Positions 23,027 to 34,748 of a DNA stretch of 64,000 nucleotides are shown here, piece after piece (within the stretch, counting starts at the first letter, position 1; each line of letters begins with the position of its first letter). The notes below the pieces were generated by a model that worked only from the letters and a program-made list of their open reading frames with translations, was not told the DNA's origin and did no database searches. The position numbers and the translations under genes were made by a program. Source of the DNA: Eupeodes corollae (Eukaryota; Arthropoda; Insecta; Diptera; Syrphidae); contig NC_079147.1 of NCBI RefSeq assembly GCF_945859685.1, forward strand, positions 49,320,946 through 49,384,945, written 5' to 3'.

Positions 23027-26000
23027 ATTATAATTTTTTCCAAAATATTTGAATAACGCCAATTTCCACATCCTTACAATTTATTCCCAACATTTTAAAA
23101 AATTAAGTAATAATTTAATATAAATTAATGTTAAGAATGCGAAACATTAAAATAAAAGTGTTTAAATAAGATTTTAATTGAAACCCTCAAAAATGCTTAC
23201 CCATAAGGTAAAGAACTTGACAAAGTTTATAATTGAAACTCTTAATATCTGTCCCAATACCCTGACACAATAATTGCTCTCAATTAGCTGAGACCAAATT
23301 CCAAAAAAAGTAAGAAAAGAACAAAATTTAAATCCATCAATTTCCGTCTTATATTGTCTTTTCATCATAATTTACTTAATTAGATATTTTCTCCTCGGGA
23401 AAATAATGAAAAGTCAATTCAAGCTGTCGCCTCTTTTTCGATCTCAAAAGCAAGTAGAAAGAAAAGATACAAAATTCAGACTGTAAAACCTTTAGACCAC
23501 CCACAAATTCCAAAGAGTATCCAATTTTGTTCTATATGTGATGACAAGAAAAAAGCTCTTTAAAAACAAATTAAAAAGAAAGTATCTTTATGTATTATGT
23601 ACGTTAAGAAGATACATACTATATTTTATTGTATCTTTTTCTCATTATAGATACAATTGCAAGCAATTAGAGTTCATTCGTGGCAAAGACCTTTTATAGT
23701 ACGAGAAAGTTCATGTCATCACCATCATCGTCATCATCATCATCAGGTTCAGCTTCAACTTCAGCTTCAGCGTGAGCTATATAGCTACAGCATACAGCAT
23801 CAGCATCATTGCTAAGGCTACCGCCAACGTTTTGTCCTCGTTGTAGCTGTAGTCTTAGTCGTAGCCTTCGTCATCTTGGTCGTCATTGACATCATCACTC
23901 GCAGTCGCAGTGGTCTTTCGGTCCCCAAACGAGTGTGGGGTAAGTATCGTCTTTATGTTTTTTTGTGTGTTTTTGTATGCCTCGTTTCTTTTAGCTTTCA
24001 TCTGAAGCACTTAATTAGCAAAACGGCGGGGGTCACTTTTAGTCCGTTGGTTGTCCATAGTCCGTCTGGTGTTCTGTTGTTTCCATTGTTTCTGTCTACG
24101 CTCTCTTGTGTCTTCTGAAGTCCATTGTCCGGTCCAATATGCCATGCGGTGGTTGAAAACCCGCCGGATATATTAATACTATGCCAGTCGAGCTTATAAC
24201 CATCATCGGATACGATACAATCCTTACGAAAGATTCCGCTCTGCAATGCAATTTAATCTTTGATTTGATTTCTTCTTGTCGAACGAAAAGAAATCCGCTC
24301 GGCTTCTGTTTCAGATTATAAAGATAGAGGCGAGAGAGTATACCTGCTACAAGAATGTGAGCTCTTGGTCTAAGCTCATCTGACCATTCCAGAGGCTACA
24401 AACAAGCGATATACTCATAGTCATCGTACAAAAGAAGGCGAACTCAAGACAGATAATTTTTCAATTGTAATTCGAGAGTTGTTCGCAATATTATTCCCGA
24501 GAAACAGTAAGTTCAAATTATTGCTGTGTCCCGCTGTCGCCACAAACTCCCTGCCTTCTATCCATGCCATATTATCACCGCATTGACGACGACAACGGAC
24601 CGACGGACGAGCTGACTATCACATCTTTCTTATTATTTGGAGAGATTCGAAAATAATTGCAGAAGAGAACTGAAAATAAAAGATACGTCTTCATTGCAGT
24701 ATAATGTGTCGCATATACTGAATGTAATACAAAGAATCCAACGACTATGGTGGCAACCAACCGACTCGACGGTATAATGCATTGTCACGGACATCGAAAT
24801 AGAAATCCCCAAGAAAAAGATACGAAGATCTTTCACTCTTGATGTGGAATCGGGTCGGGCGTCTTCATCATCAGAATGATTATTGCGGTCTCCAAAAGGT
24901 CGTGGAGTATAGATTTATGGCTGGCATCTTTAGAGTTCAGTAATGAAAAAAGAAATTAAAGCATTATTAAATTATTTGTGGTGTGTGACCGTAAGGCAGT
25001 ATTCTTGAACCGAAGTCAGTTTTATGTTCGAGGATAAAAACAATTTGTACTCAAGAGTCATATTAATTGAAGCAGAGTTAGACACAAGTCCAACGAAAAT
25101 TTTGTAGTTACGTTTTATTTATTTATTTACATGAGCGGAGTTTCAATAGAAATTAAAAAGGGGAGTTTTTCAGGCCCATGATTTTGAAGGGCCTCTTAAA
25201 TCTATTATATTCTGATAGGTGTGGCATTGGCCTATCTTATAAAATATATGAAAAAGGGGCTGGAAGGCTACGTTTAACAAAAATCAAAATGGTCAATTGG
25301 GTAAATTGGTGGTTCGTACTTTTTCTACAATATCGTCTTGAAAAGGCCTTGACTCTGAAGATCATCTAAAACGATTGGCTTGTTATTTGGTTGATCCTTT
25401 GTGGGAAACGGATTGGACGTTTAAGTCTTTAAAGTTTGAAGATAATTAAAAATGTTAGTTCTAACTTGTTACATAATTTTACAAAATGGTAAAAAACCTT
25501 GCTTATTGTTTTTCAAATATTTTGATTTCTTAGCAACAAATTTAGTATTATTCTTAAGGAATTGATGGAGCCATCTTTTAATTATTGTGTTCTATCAATT
25601 TTATATATTTATATGAAGCCAGTCTGTTGTTTACGGATTTACGGAAGCTGATCTTTCTGTGTAGAGAAAAGATTATTTGACTAACAAATAGTGTAGCAAG
25701 TGTCATTCTTTTCAATGACATCAAACAGTAAAACAAATTTTTAGATCTGGACTTTTGGTATTTGATTAATACTAACAAATACATTGATTTTTGAAAAAAA
25801 TTAGAACTGAATAAAATAACAAAACTAAAAAAAAAATTTTGTTTCAATACTTTTTGTGTCGGTTTTAACTCTGAGATTTAAATTTTTTTGTCTGATACTA
25901 TGGAAAAAAGCTACTTTTTATAAAAATAACTGCATGACAGACTTCTGGCTTTGAGAAAAGTTATTCTAACTCAGTAATGGAGGTGTTGCAGTTGTTTACT

Positions 26001-26231
26001 CATATCTTATTTCATATATCAACTCACTTCTGTGAAAAATTACCTCCCCCCACTGTTTTTTTCTTCTTTTGGTCCAATCTTTTCTCTTTTGAGTTATGGT
26101 GACCCTTAAGGCAAATTATCTATTGTTGTTATTTTAGTACTAATTCATCTTTTTTTTTGTAAATTAGGCTCAAAATGTAGCTAATCTATTTTTATCCTTA
26201 AATTAAAGAACACGATTGTATTAAAAATAAA
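23027..26231. other. Intergenic DNA; trinucleotide-rich block at 23.7-24.9 kb
   Basis: 23712-23890 is rich in CATCATCAT and CTTCAGCTTCAG repeats. 23900-24900 is less AT-rich, without repeats shared elsewhere in the window; small frames (plus 23876-24118; minus 23998-24246 and 24575-24836) show no known domain. 24960-26230 is ordinary AT-rich DNA. The less AT-rich part might be unique host sequence. Confidence 0.4.
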
Positions 26232-27215
26232 AGAGGATCAGATGCAACCCACATTGATAACAACCCATTTCGTCTGTCGATTAGTCTTGCTTAAAAGATT
26301 TGGAGGTTTTCGCGTTTTGTTGAAAAAGATTTCAGTTGAACTATTCTATTCTTTTCTATTTAAAAATTACCAACAACATTTTGCATATTATGATGAAATA
26401 GTTCAATTTCAAAATCTATTTTTGCTAACAAGATTATTAGTCGAAAACCAATTTTTAACAAATTTAGCAGCATTTGAGTTCTTTTTATTAGATTTAATTT
26501 TTGAATGAAAAACCGACTGTTGGATTTTTATAAAATTTACTAAATGGCGAAAGCAATATTTTCTATGAGATAAAATTAGTTTGAAGCCATAATTTTAAAT
26601 TTTTGAAAATATATTTGACTCAAAAATCAATTTTAACTAAATTTAAATAATGTTTTGTTTCGGTTTTTATTTATTTTTTTTTTTTTTCTAAAAAAAACTG
26701 TCTATTCGTTTTTTCTCAAAATTTTACTAGATGTCAAAAGCGTTATTCTTTGTTGCATACAATTGTTTTGGGTAAAAAATCATTATTTTTTCGTAAAAGA
26801 TTCGAGGTGACAATTATTTTTTTGCTCAGTTTTTTTGATTTATAAAAAAACGTGCATTGGATTTTTTCCCAAAAATATACTTGTTTTGTGTCACCTTACA
26901 ATCTATAATATAAAATTTAATTAAAGTCTCTAGCGTTATTGGTTCGTGAAATATATAGACTTAGATAAAATGTTCACTTTTATTTTAAATTGCTGTGGTA
27001 AAAAAACTACCCACTCAAAATTTATTTAAAATCGATATTTCTACTGGTTCCTAAGCTATAAACGACGAAAAAAACTTCTCGAAAGTACGAACGTACATAC
27101 ATATGCACGCACAATCAAAAATCTCTCTAAAAAAATCTTATTTCGACTATACGGACCTTGAAATTTCGAGATGTGTCAACATTTTCAATTCGACAATGCG
27201 GACTGATTACTATAA
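26232..27215 (-). repeat. Repeat B: most complete copy (head, about two units, tail)
   Basis: Read on the minus strand: head from about 27215 (CCGCATTGTCGAATTGAAAA, TTGACACATCTCGAAATTTC), a GTACGTTCGTAC stretch near 27090, TTTATAGCTTAGGAACCAGT, TAACGCTAGAGACTTTAATT near 26930, then AT-rich units (TTTGACTCAAAAATCAATTT on the plus strand at about 26606 and the related phrase at about 26439, spacing about 170 bp), and the tail at 26232-26300, which matches 16535-16610. About 985 bp. No coding capacity. This defines both ends of the family. Confidence 0.75.
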
Positions 27216-28289
27216 CTTTGTCCGCATAAACTTTCTCATGCATCCAAAGAGTATGTAAATATTGTTTAATATTTCAAATTGCAAAATGTAGCTACAAAAA
27301 AAGTTTCTTTTCAAAAATTTAAATGACATTTAAGTTCTTAAAAAATCCTTACCTTTTTAAAATTTGTGTTTGAAAATCGTTAGAACGGTTTTTTGTTAAA
27401 TTAGTTTTCCATATGAAATTTTTTTTTAGCATTCAGTTGTGTAAAGCTTAAACGTTTTACATTTGATTTTCGTTAAAAAATACGTTAACTGTTTTGCAGG
27501 TATCGAAATTCGAAAAAAAAAAAATTGAAAACAACAGCAAACATTTTTCAATATCCGATCATCAAATATTATTAAGACAATACAAAAGCTCGTGCAGAAA
27601 AAGAATTATTAAAATCGGTTTAATAAGTCTTGTGAAAACATAAAAACAAAATGACGGTTCTACTAGAGGTATCCTTATGTAGCAATACGAATATACGAGT
27701 ATGTTTATTTTTTCAATTGTAAATTTAGTACAAATCTATGGGCTCGTTTTTGAGGAAATCGGAGATTTTGGATTTTGCCCAAAAAAATTGTATGGGGGCT
27801 AATGTTTTAGTCTGAAAAAACGCCTAACGCCAATCGGCTTAAAATCTTAATTTCCTAGTCTAAAATCAATCGACACAATGTTTTGGCCTGTAAAAAAAAA
27901 TCAGAAACTCACGTTTTTTCGACTTTTATATTATCGAAATGTCAAGTTTGATCAAAATTAAGATCGAAATTTTTACGAATGTATTACTTGCCATATAGTT
28001 TCTATATGGTCGAATTTTTTTAATTTTGTTTGTGGTTCTTGGAAATTTTGCGTTCAACGCTCGAATTAAGAAGCTTGGATTATTAACTATGCTAAAATCA
28101 TAAACAGTAGAAAAAAAGTCGAGTCCAACACATGGTAACCTTATATTTAAATGACAAAGTGTTACTGGACTAACAACAACTTATGGTTCAGACAAAAATT
28201 TTATGCAAAAATGTGCTTAATTTCAAAAAATTCGTAAAATTTTAAACTTTTGTTTAAACTTCGTTTATACTTTATTTCCAATAGTTTTC
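27216..28289. other. AT-rich spacer, nothing recognised
   Basis: Long A/T runs; no motif, gene or shared repeat seen. Confidence 0.4.
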
Positions 28290-28800
28290 AGGGGCGTAGA
28301 TAGATTTCCAGCGCGTTAACTGCATCAGCTTGTGCAGACCATCTTGCTTAAGAAAAGGTTTTAAGAACTCTATGTGAACCTAAACTATCATTCAATTTAT
28401 TCTAGCAATTAGTAGAAGCAGAAAAATGTTGAATATTTTTTGAACCACTTGAAAGAAACTTGTTGCCTTCTGTACACAACTAGCCGCATGAAGGCCTACT
28501 ATGTTATGTAAGAGAATGTGCTGCACAAGGTTCAAAGGAAGAGAATTCGCACTTCTCTTTAATCATGCTTACAAACCAGAATATTTCCCCGATATATTAG
28601 AAGCCTTATCATAGCTTTTTCATCTTCACTCCTTTATTGAAAAATCATGATTTTCCAGAAATGTCAAGATTGTGTCAGCCAAATATTCAGATTTATGCTC
28701 TTCAATAGGTATAAATTTAAGGAACCTTGCGATGGGAACACAATTTTTAACATATCAATTTACAAAAGTCAACTGGTCGATATGAGAAAAGTCGGGTGTA
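28290..28800 (-). pseudogene. hAT-type transposase fragment (ZMYM1/DUF4371-like)
   Basis: Minus strand from 28797: PDFSHIDQLTFVN, stop, then VPIARFLKFIPIEEHKSEYL continuing ADTILTFLENHDFSI, then KSYDKASNISGKYSGL (family form SYDNASNMSGKYSGLQ), LHAASCVQKATSFFQVVQ, and near 28345 ARWSAQADAVNALEIYLR. These are the landmarks of the RNase-H-like domain of hAT-like proteins annotated as zinc finger MYM-type 1-like. At least two stops and frameshifts; N-terminal zinc finger and C-terminal dimerisation region are not seen. A pseudogene of a DNA transposon, or less likely of a domesticated relative. Confidence 0.8.
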
Positions 28801-29390
28801 CTGTCAACACTTGTGCACAACTATAGAGTAGAACGAAAGCAGAGCTGTTAAAATAATATTTTCCAGCGTGTGCAGGTGTATGATAAGGAATTTATGTTGC
28901 CAGAAGTTTAAGATGTTGAGGAATATAATTTCAACGGAACGGAGGATAAAATGAAACTGTTACTGTCTACTGACCTTATATAGTTTTCTATATAATTCTT
29001 GTATAAAAATAATTGCGGGGCCCTTTGCCATGGCCCACCGAGCCAATGCCTAAAGACGCCACTGATGGTTTAAATAGGTAAATTGGTGTTTTACTTCAGT
29101 CAGAAACTATAGCTTTTAAATCCTTTTAAGTTCAATTTAAATTTGTTATTATCTTCTTTTTAGATTTTGTTATTGATTTTTTAAAATTATTGGTGATCAA
29201 TTTTTCTAATTACGTAGTTTAAACAAAACCTTAATATTTGAATACAAAAATAATCAATGTACATTAAATAATGATTATATATTTTGACTACAAACATTTT
29301 AATATGCAACAAATATAATTTAATGTAACATAGCACAATATTTAAGTAATAGAAGAGTACATTTTTATCTAATCTAGTCAAAGTTATTCA
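28801..29390. other. Spacer, nothing firm
   Basis: Upstream of the hAT fragment (minus-strand sense) the sequence to about 29060 is moderately complex and may be the rest of that element, but no motif is legible. The remainder is AT-rich. Confidence 0.35.
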
Positions 29391-29835
29391 AAGGGTGTTC
29401 CAAAACGTACCAAAGATTTAAATTTTTCTCGACGTATCTAGTCACGGTTTTCATTAAGTATAAAAAATAAATAATAAAAATAATTACCTCATAATTTTAA
29501 ATGTACGATTTTTTGTAAATTAACTATGATTTTATATAAACTGCTAGTTCTTTGATATGAAACCAATTTCCAAATGACAAAGTTAAATCGATATCTCGAG
29601 CATACATTTTTGAATCTTTAAACAGTAGTCTTCCAAATTTTAATTTGCGTTCAATAATAAAAAAAACTTTCTTCAAAAGTAAGAGAAGACTGACTACAGA
29701 AATGATCCTGTGAAATATAGTACACATTTTTACCAATTCTTAACAGTTTTCAAATTTGTATTTATTTATGGTTTCATCACAGCCCTAAAATTGCTGCTGA
29801 CAGTTTAAACATTTCGTCAATTTCAGGACACCCTC
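29391..29835. mobile_element. Possible short DNA transposon with AGGGTGT termini
   Basis: The left end AAGGGTGTTCCAAAACGTAC and the right end, read inward, GAGGGTGTCCTGAAATTGAC resemble each other over about 10 bp and resemble the mariner-type end at 63821 (AAGGGTGTCCCAAAATTAAC). About 445 bp, no transposase. No TA duplication is visible at the edges, so this remains a weak call. Confidence 0.3.
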
Positions 29836-31737
29836 TTTAGATAAACATGAATTTGTTTATCTAAAAATATATGTATTTTAGGAACATCTACATCAGATGT
29901 TACAGGTGCATAATATTTAACATTTATTGACACCCTATGTTGAAATCATCTGGTATTATTGGTTTATAATTTAAATTTTCAGTTTGTATTTAAAATTTAT
30001 TTAAACATTCAATTTAGATTATGTTTACTCTTTAATGCGTATCAGATCATAACTGAATCCAATTAAAATTAAACCAATTCCGTTCAAATATATAATTTCA
30101 ATATAAAAAAAGATTTTTTATTCGAAAGTTTTAATTGAATAAATGAAAAAGAACATAAAATTTAATTTTATCAAACATAAATATTACATTTTTTTTCTAG
30201 TTTGTTTAAATTAAATAACTTTGTTTTAATAACAAATAAGTTGCATTTAATTTGTTGGCCTAAGGGGAAACTTTACCAAACTTTCTTCTTTATGTTTGAT
30301 GAATTTAAGTTCACAAATATAATTTTTTAAACAACTAATATTGCTGCTGAATTTAGGTCGTTAAAAGCTAATTTGTGTCAAAAATTTTATATGGATCTTT
30401 TTTAAAGTACCAAACTAAGCCAAGTCCAATAAAGTACAGTATGTGAGTTTATGTATAATTGTATAATTTGCAAAATAGAAACCTACAAAATTTAAAATAA
30501 AATTAGTGTTTTCAGTTTTGAGTTTATATTGAGATTGATTGAGAGTCGACATAAACAAATTTAATACCTCTAATACAGGCAAGCTTCATACTCCCATAAA
30601 TAATGTTTATCCTATATATGATCAAAATTACCCCCATTTCACGCATCATTTAAAATGGCCACAAAACAAACAAATTACATTTTCATTGGCATCGTTCGTA
30701 TTCCTAGAATCTATACTTTTTATCAACCACAACTTCAAAAAAAAAAAAACAAATATGTAATTTATTCTAATTCTAATAAAAATCCCCCGCAATTTACCTG
30801 CATCAAATTAAGCTTGTTTACATAAATTACCGAAGTGTAATTGCGATTGATAACATTACCTTCACATACACAATTTTAGAACTCATTTAATCCCATATTA
30901 AAGGCCTTAACTGCAGTAATATTAAAAATAAGGTAAAATAAAAACAAAACTTTAAACTAATCGCGACATCTCTTGTTTCATAATATGTGAATTATATTAC
31001 CTAACTAAAAACTATCCCTGTATAATGTGGTTGGACACTTTAAATGAATAAACCAACCTTTGATAAATGAATCAATTTTCACATATTTACACTCGGCTAT
31101 AACAAAACACACACTAATAGATATAAATAAATTGATAATTAAAATATGCATTTTTATCAACCACATATTAAAGAGATAAGGTAGAAAATAATTAAAAAAG
31201 AAAAATATTAAATTTGTCCCTTTACAAAAACGAAATAAGGTTTAACTTTAATCAGCTTTCGTTAACCTCGCTCCTTAGAAGTTATTATTTAAAATAAATT
31301 AATACTTCAAATTATAAACGTTTTTATTGTTTTATAAAATATTAAATTACATCGAATTCTCAAAAACCTTAGACTAAGAAAGCAATTGAAGTATAATAAT
31401 AATAAAGTGTATCGGTTTCGTATTTTAACAAATAAAAATTAAAACATTCTTGTGGGTGAATAGAAATGCCTAACTTGGTGACTAAGTGAGTGTTTAATAA
31501 AATTACATGCAAATGGAAAAAAAAAAGAAATAGAAATTTGTTTTGCTCTGTGTTTTAAGTATTTTTTTAATTTTTAAAAATGTATAACGAATTTATACTG
31601 AATAGCTGTTTGTTGAATTTAATTTTAAATAAAACATTTGGTTAATTATTAAAGAACAACCTATATTAACTTGATTTTTAATAATGGTACACTTGGGCGT
31701 ATACGCGCTTTTTTAAATTCCCATAGGAATATATTGA
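29836..31737. other. AT-rich stretch, no gene seen
   Basis: One of the most AT-rich parts of the window. A 73-codon frame at 30539-30760 has no recognisable feature. No shared repeat. Confidence 0.45.
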
Positions 31738-32218
31738 AATGGGTCCGATTTCTCGAATTGAAAATTTTGACATTTCTCGACGTTTCAAATTCCCTAAAGT
31801 CGAAAGAAAAGATTTTTAGAAAGATGTCTGTGAGTGTATGTCCGTCAGTCTGTACGTCCGCACCTTGGCAACGTTTTTTTTTTCGTCGGCCATAGCTCAT
31901 GAACCAGCAAAGATATCGACTTCAAATAAATTTTGTTAAACGGTTAATAAAGCAGAAAGATGCAGAAAGGACTGTGAAAACAATTTGGTAGAAGCAATTA
32001 AAAAAAAGGTAAACATTTTGGTAAAAATGTTGGTTAACCCTAAATATCTCCCGAACCCATAACGCTAGAGACTTGAATTAAGTTTAAAATAACATATTGT
32101 AATTTTATAAAAATCGAGTACATTTTTGCCATATACAATATAGAATATTTTACAAAAAAAATGATTTTAACTCCAAAATAATTTTGTCCAATAAAAAATA
32201 ACGTATTTGAAATCTGGG
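31738..32218 (+). repeat. Repeat B: head module, cut by the Gypsy LTR
   Basis: Head begins GGTCCGATTTCTCGAATTGA, then TTGACATTTCTCGACGTTTC, a GTACGTCC stretch, CATAGCTCATGAACCAGCAA, TATCGACTTCAAATAAATTT and TAACGCTAGAGACTTGAATT, in the same order as at 49.5 kb and, reversed, at 27.2 kb. It stops at 32218 where the LTR of the next element starts. AT-rich units of the same family reappear at about 34590-34748, so the Gypsy fragment may have split one repeat B copy. Confidence 0.75.
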
Positions 32219-32355
32219 TGTAGTGTTCGCACGTTAAATAGAAGACGACCTTCCTTAGTGAGTTCAGTTTATTGACTAACTTAATAACTTATGCTATTAT
32301 AACATATACGTAAATATATATAGAGATAGAGGGAGAGGTATACATACACTCCACA
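32219..32355 (-). repeat. LTR of a Gypsy-type fragment
   Basis: On the minus strand the 137-bp sequence begins TGTGGAGTGTATG and ends GAACACTACA (TG...CA), directly preceded by the purine-rich GGGGAGA, a plausible polypurine tract. It contains AATAAA. It sits at the 3' side of the integrase fragment, as expected for a 3' LTR. No matching 5' LTR was found in the window. Confidence 0.7.
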
Positions 32356-32715
32356 TCTCCCCTATGAAAACAATTATCTTTATTCTTAGTTTTAATTCAT
32401 TGTTATAAAAGTCTGATTATAGTTTAAATTCTATATCATATAAACACATTGGATAGTATTGATTAAACAAAGATTTTAATTTACCAAGTTGATGTTAATA
32501 ATTCATATTTCAAGTATGTAGTTAAATGAAGATGAAATAATCTTACTTAGAAGAATAAGTCCATCGATCAGGTGGTTTGCTGATTCTTCCTGCTATGGTG
32601 GTATAATGACCTGTAGATGTAGTTGTGGGTAAAGTTGTTTTTCGACCAGGCAATACATGCATCTTTATCTCCTCCTTCGAATTTTTTTAGCTTGGAGTTT
32701 GAAGCTCTCCTTCAA

Positions 32716-33840
32716 TTACTTCTTCTGGTTTATACGGTATAGCGTTTCTATGAGCATTGTTGAGATGATAAACATTTCTTTTATATATAATTCAATGTTA
32801 GTTTTAATATAAAAGGAACGAGGGGTATCGGCCTTGGCCTGAATACGTCCCCATTGGTGGATATCCCTTATCCATACAACATCGCCAATTTCAAAGTTTC
32901 TTGTGTCGCACACTCCATGTCGTCTGTTATAATTGTTTGCTTGTTGTTGCCTCCTTTGTTCTTCATTCTTTTTGATTTTGTCCATGTCGACCTTATTTGG
33001 CTCAAAACGAACATTTGTCATCGGCATTATTGAACGAATTTTTCGGCCCATTAAAAGTTCAGCTGGGCTTGACCCGTTAGCGAGTGGTGTGGCACGGTAC
33101 TCCAATTGAGCCAATTGAGGATCTTCAGGGTTTTTCTTCAACAAATTCTTGATTTGTTTAACTGCCGACTCAATGAATCCATTGCTTTGAGCAAAATGAG
33201 GGCTGAATGTGATGTGCTTAAATCCCAAGCATTGAGCGAATTGACGAAACTCTGAAGATTGAACTGTGGCGAACTGAGGTCCATTGTCAGTTCTGACTAT
33301 TTATTGGCATACCGGCCAAACCTGGCAAAAATTGATTTTAAGTGCTTGATGATGCATCGTGATGTCTGGTTTTCTAATTGAACTAATCTAATTACTAAAA
33401 AGGTTTTACAATAGCATACGCAAAGGTCCATTGCTATTGTGTGCCAAGGACGCTCAGGCAATGTGGAACTTATAAGCGGTTCGTGTCTAGGGACCAGATA
33501 TTGTAGACAGGTCGTGCAAGTCCGAAGAAACTCTTCCATTTCCTTTGAAGATCCAGGCCACCAAACCGACTGTCGCACTCTGCTTTAACATTTAACGATT
33601 CCCAAGTGTCCAGTATGCATTGTTGCTAACATCTCCTTACGCTTAACCGGTGGGATGACCAGTCGATTCCCATGCATCAAGAGCTGGCCATTAATGGCTA
33701 AATAATGATGATCATTGTAATATAGCCTTCCTTCTGGTGTTATTTTCGAACGATGTGGCCATCCACTTTGACAAAATTCCATGATTTCTTTGATAGCTGG
33801 TCATCTTGCTGGGCCTTCCAAATACTATTTAATTTGTCTG
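32716..33840 (-). pseudogene. Gypsy-type retrotransposon integrase region, partial
   Basis: Three adjoining minus-strand frames form one integrase: 33782-33588 with YYNDHHYLAINGQLLMHGNR and MHTGHLG (the His pair of the zinc-binding domain); 33578-33300 with RQSVWWPG, CTTCLQY (the Cys pair) and PERPWHTIAMDL; 33228-32719 with ITFSPHFAQSNGFIESAVKQ (last catalytic Glu), YRATPLANGSSPAELLMGR and GDVVWIRD. A frameshift near 33300 breaks the second catalytic Asp region, and a stop at 33585 separates the first two frames. RT, protease and Gag are absent; sequence beyond 33.84 kb decays. Style matches Mag/K02A2.6-like elements, but it is not the same family as the 56.5-kb element. Confidence 0.85.
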
Positions 33841-34589
33841 TTGATGCAGGTAGCACTTCGATGATGAAGTCATTCCGTAATTTTCAAAACGATAATCATC
33901 AAAACGATTATCATTTACTATATCGTCAATAATTTGCTTTACCTTACTATTGTCTCGTAAATCGTTTTCAATATAAGTTAACTGAAATGTAAAAATAAAC
34001 TCAACGAAAGATAATTCTTGTTCGATAACTGGAAAAGGATATTAATTTTGTTTTTTGTCTATGGGAAGTTGTGAAAATTTGCAACAAATTGCTTTTTTAC
34101 CAAACTTACCAACTATTTTGTGGTGTTTATTGTCACGGTTAATGTTTTAATTTTTTGCCGTTGACGATGGATGTATAATTTCAAAATCTAAGTTATTTAC
34201 ATATATCTGATATTAAAGAAATTATAAAGGCATCTTTTAAAAAACTTTGAACAAAACTATAATGGTTTAGTTTATTTTACAAGTGAGAGAGAGAAAAAAC
34301 AATAATGCATACATGTAGGTTGGAAGGGATAGAGTGTCTGATTTATCGCTTAATAGTCTCCATAACCGAATTCATTTAATTTTTTTTTCTGAGTTTTCAT
34401 TTTCACTTTGTAACAAAACTCGATTACGCCGAAATATTTTATTTCAATTACCTTAGTTAGTTTTTGGAATACCTTTTTAGCTATCGTACAAACGCTTTCG
34501 TTTTGGTGATATCACTTTAACGATTATCGTCTTACTTGTGACGATTACCGTCAAATCACGTTTTACAATAATCGCTTTACGGAATGACC
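33841..34589. other. Decayed Gypsy 5' remainder and AT-rich spacer
   Basis: Up to about 34050 the minus strand keeps short readable pieces in continuation of the integrase. 34050-34480 is featureless. 34490-34590 has a run of ATTATCGTC/ATTACCGTC-like words (CGATTATCGTCTTACTTGTG, CGATTACCGTCAAATCACG) that I cannot assign. Confidence 0.35.
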
Positions 34590-34748
34590 CCCTGGTGAAG
34601 TTTTGAAAAAAGTGAATTGACAGTTTTTTTTTAACAAAAAACAAAAACCTAAAAAATATAATAAAAGTTGGTAAAATTGATTTTCGACTCAAATATCTTT
34701 TCAAAACTTAGAGATATTGGCTTCAAATCAATTTAATTTTATAAAAAA
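34590..34748 (+). repeat. Repeat B: single AT-rich unit
   Basis: Contains GAATTGACAGTTTTTTTTTA, AAGTTGGTAAAATTGATTTT and CGACTCAAATATCTTTTCAA, then TTGGCTTCAAATC, the standard order in the 174-bp units. It ends exactly at the Helitron 3' terminus. Confidence 0.7.

Noticed and set aside
29880..31640. Hidden coding sequence in the most AT-rich stretch
   Set aside because: Both strands are full of stops and homopolymers; nothing recognisable.
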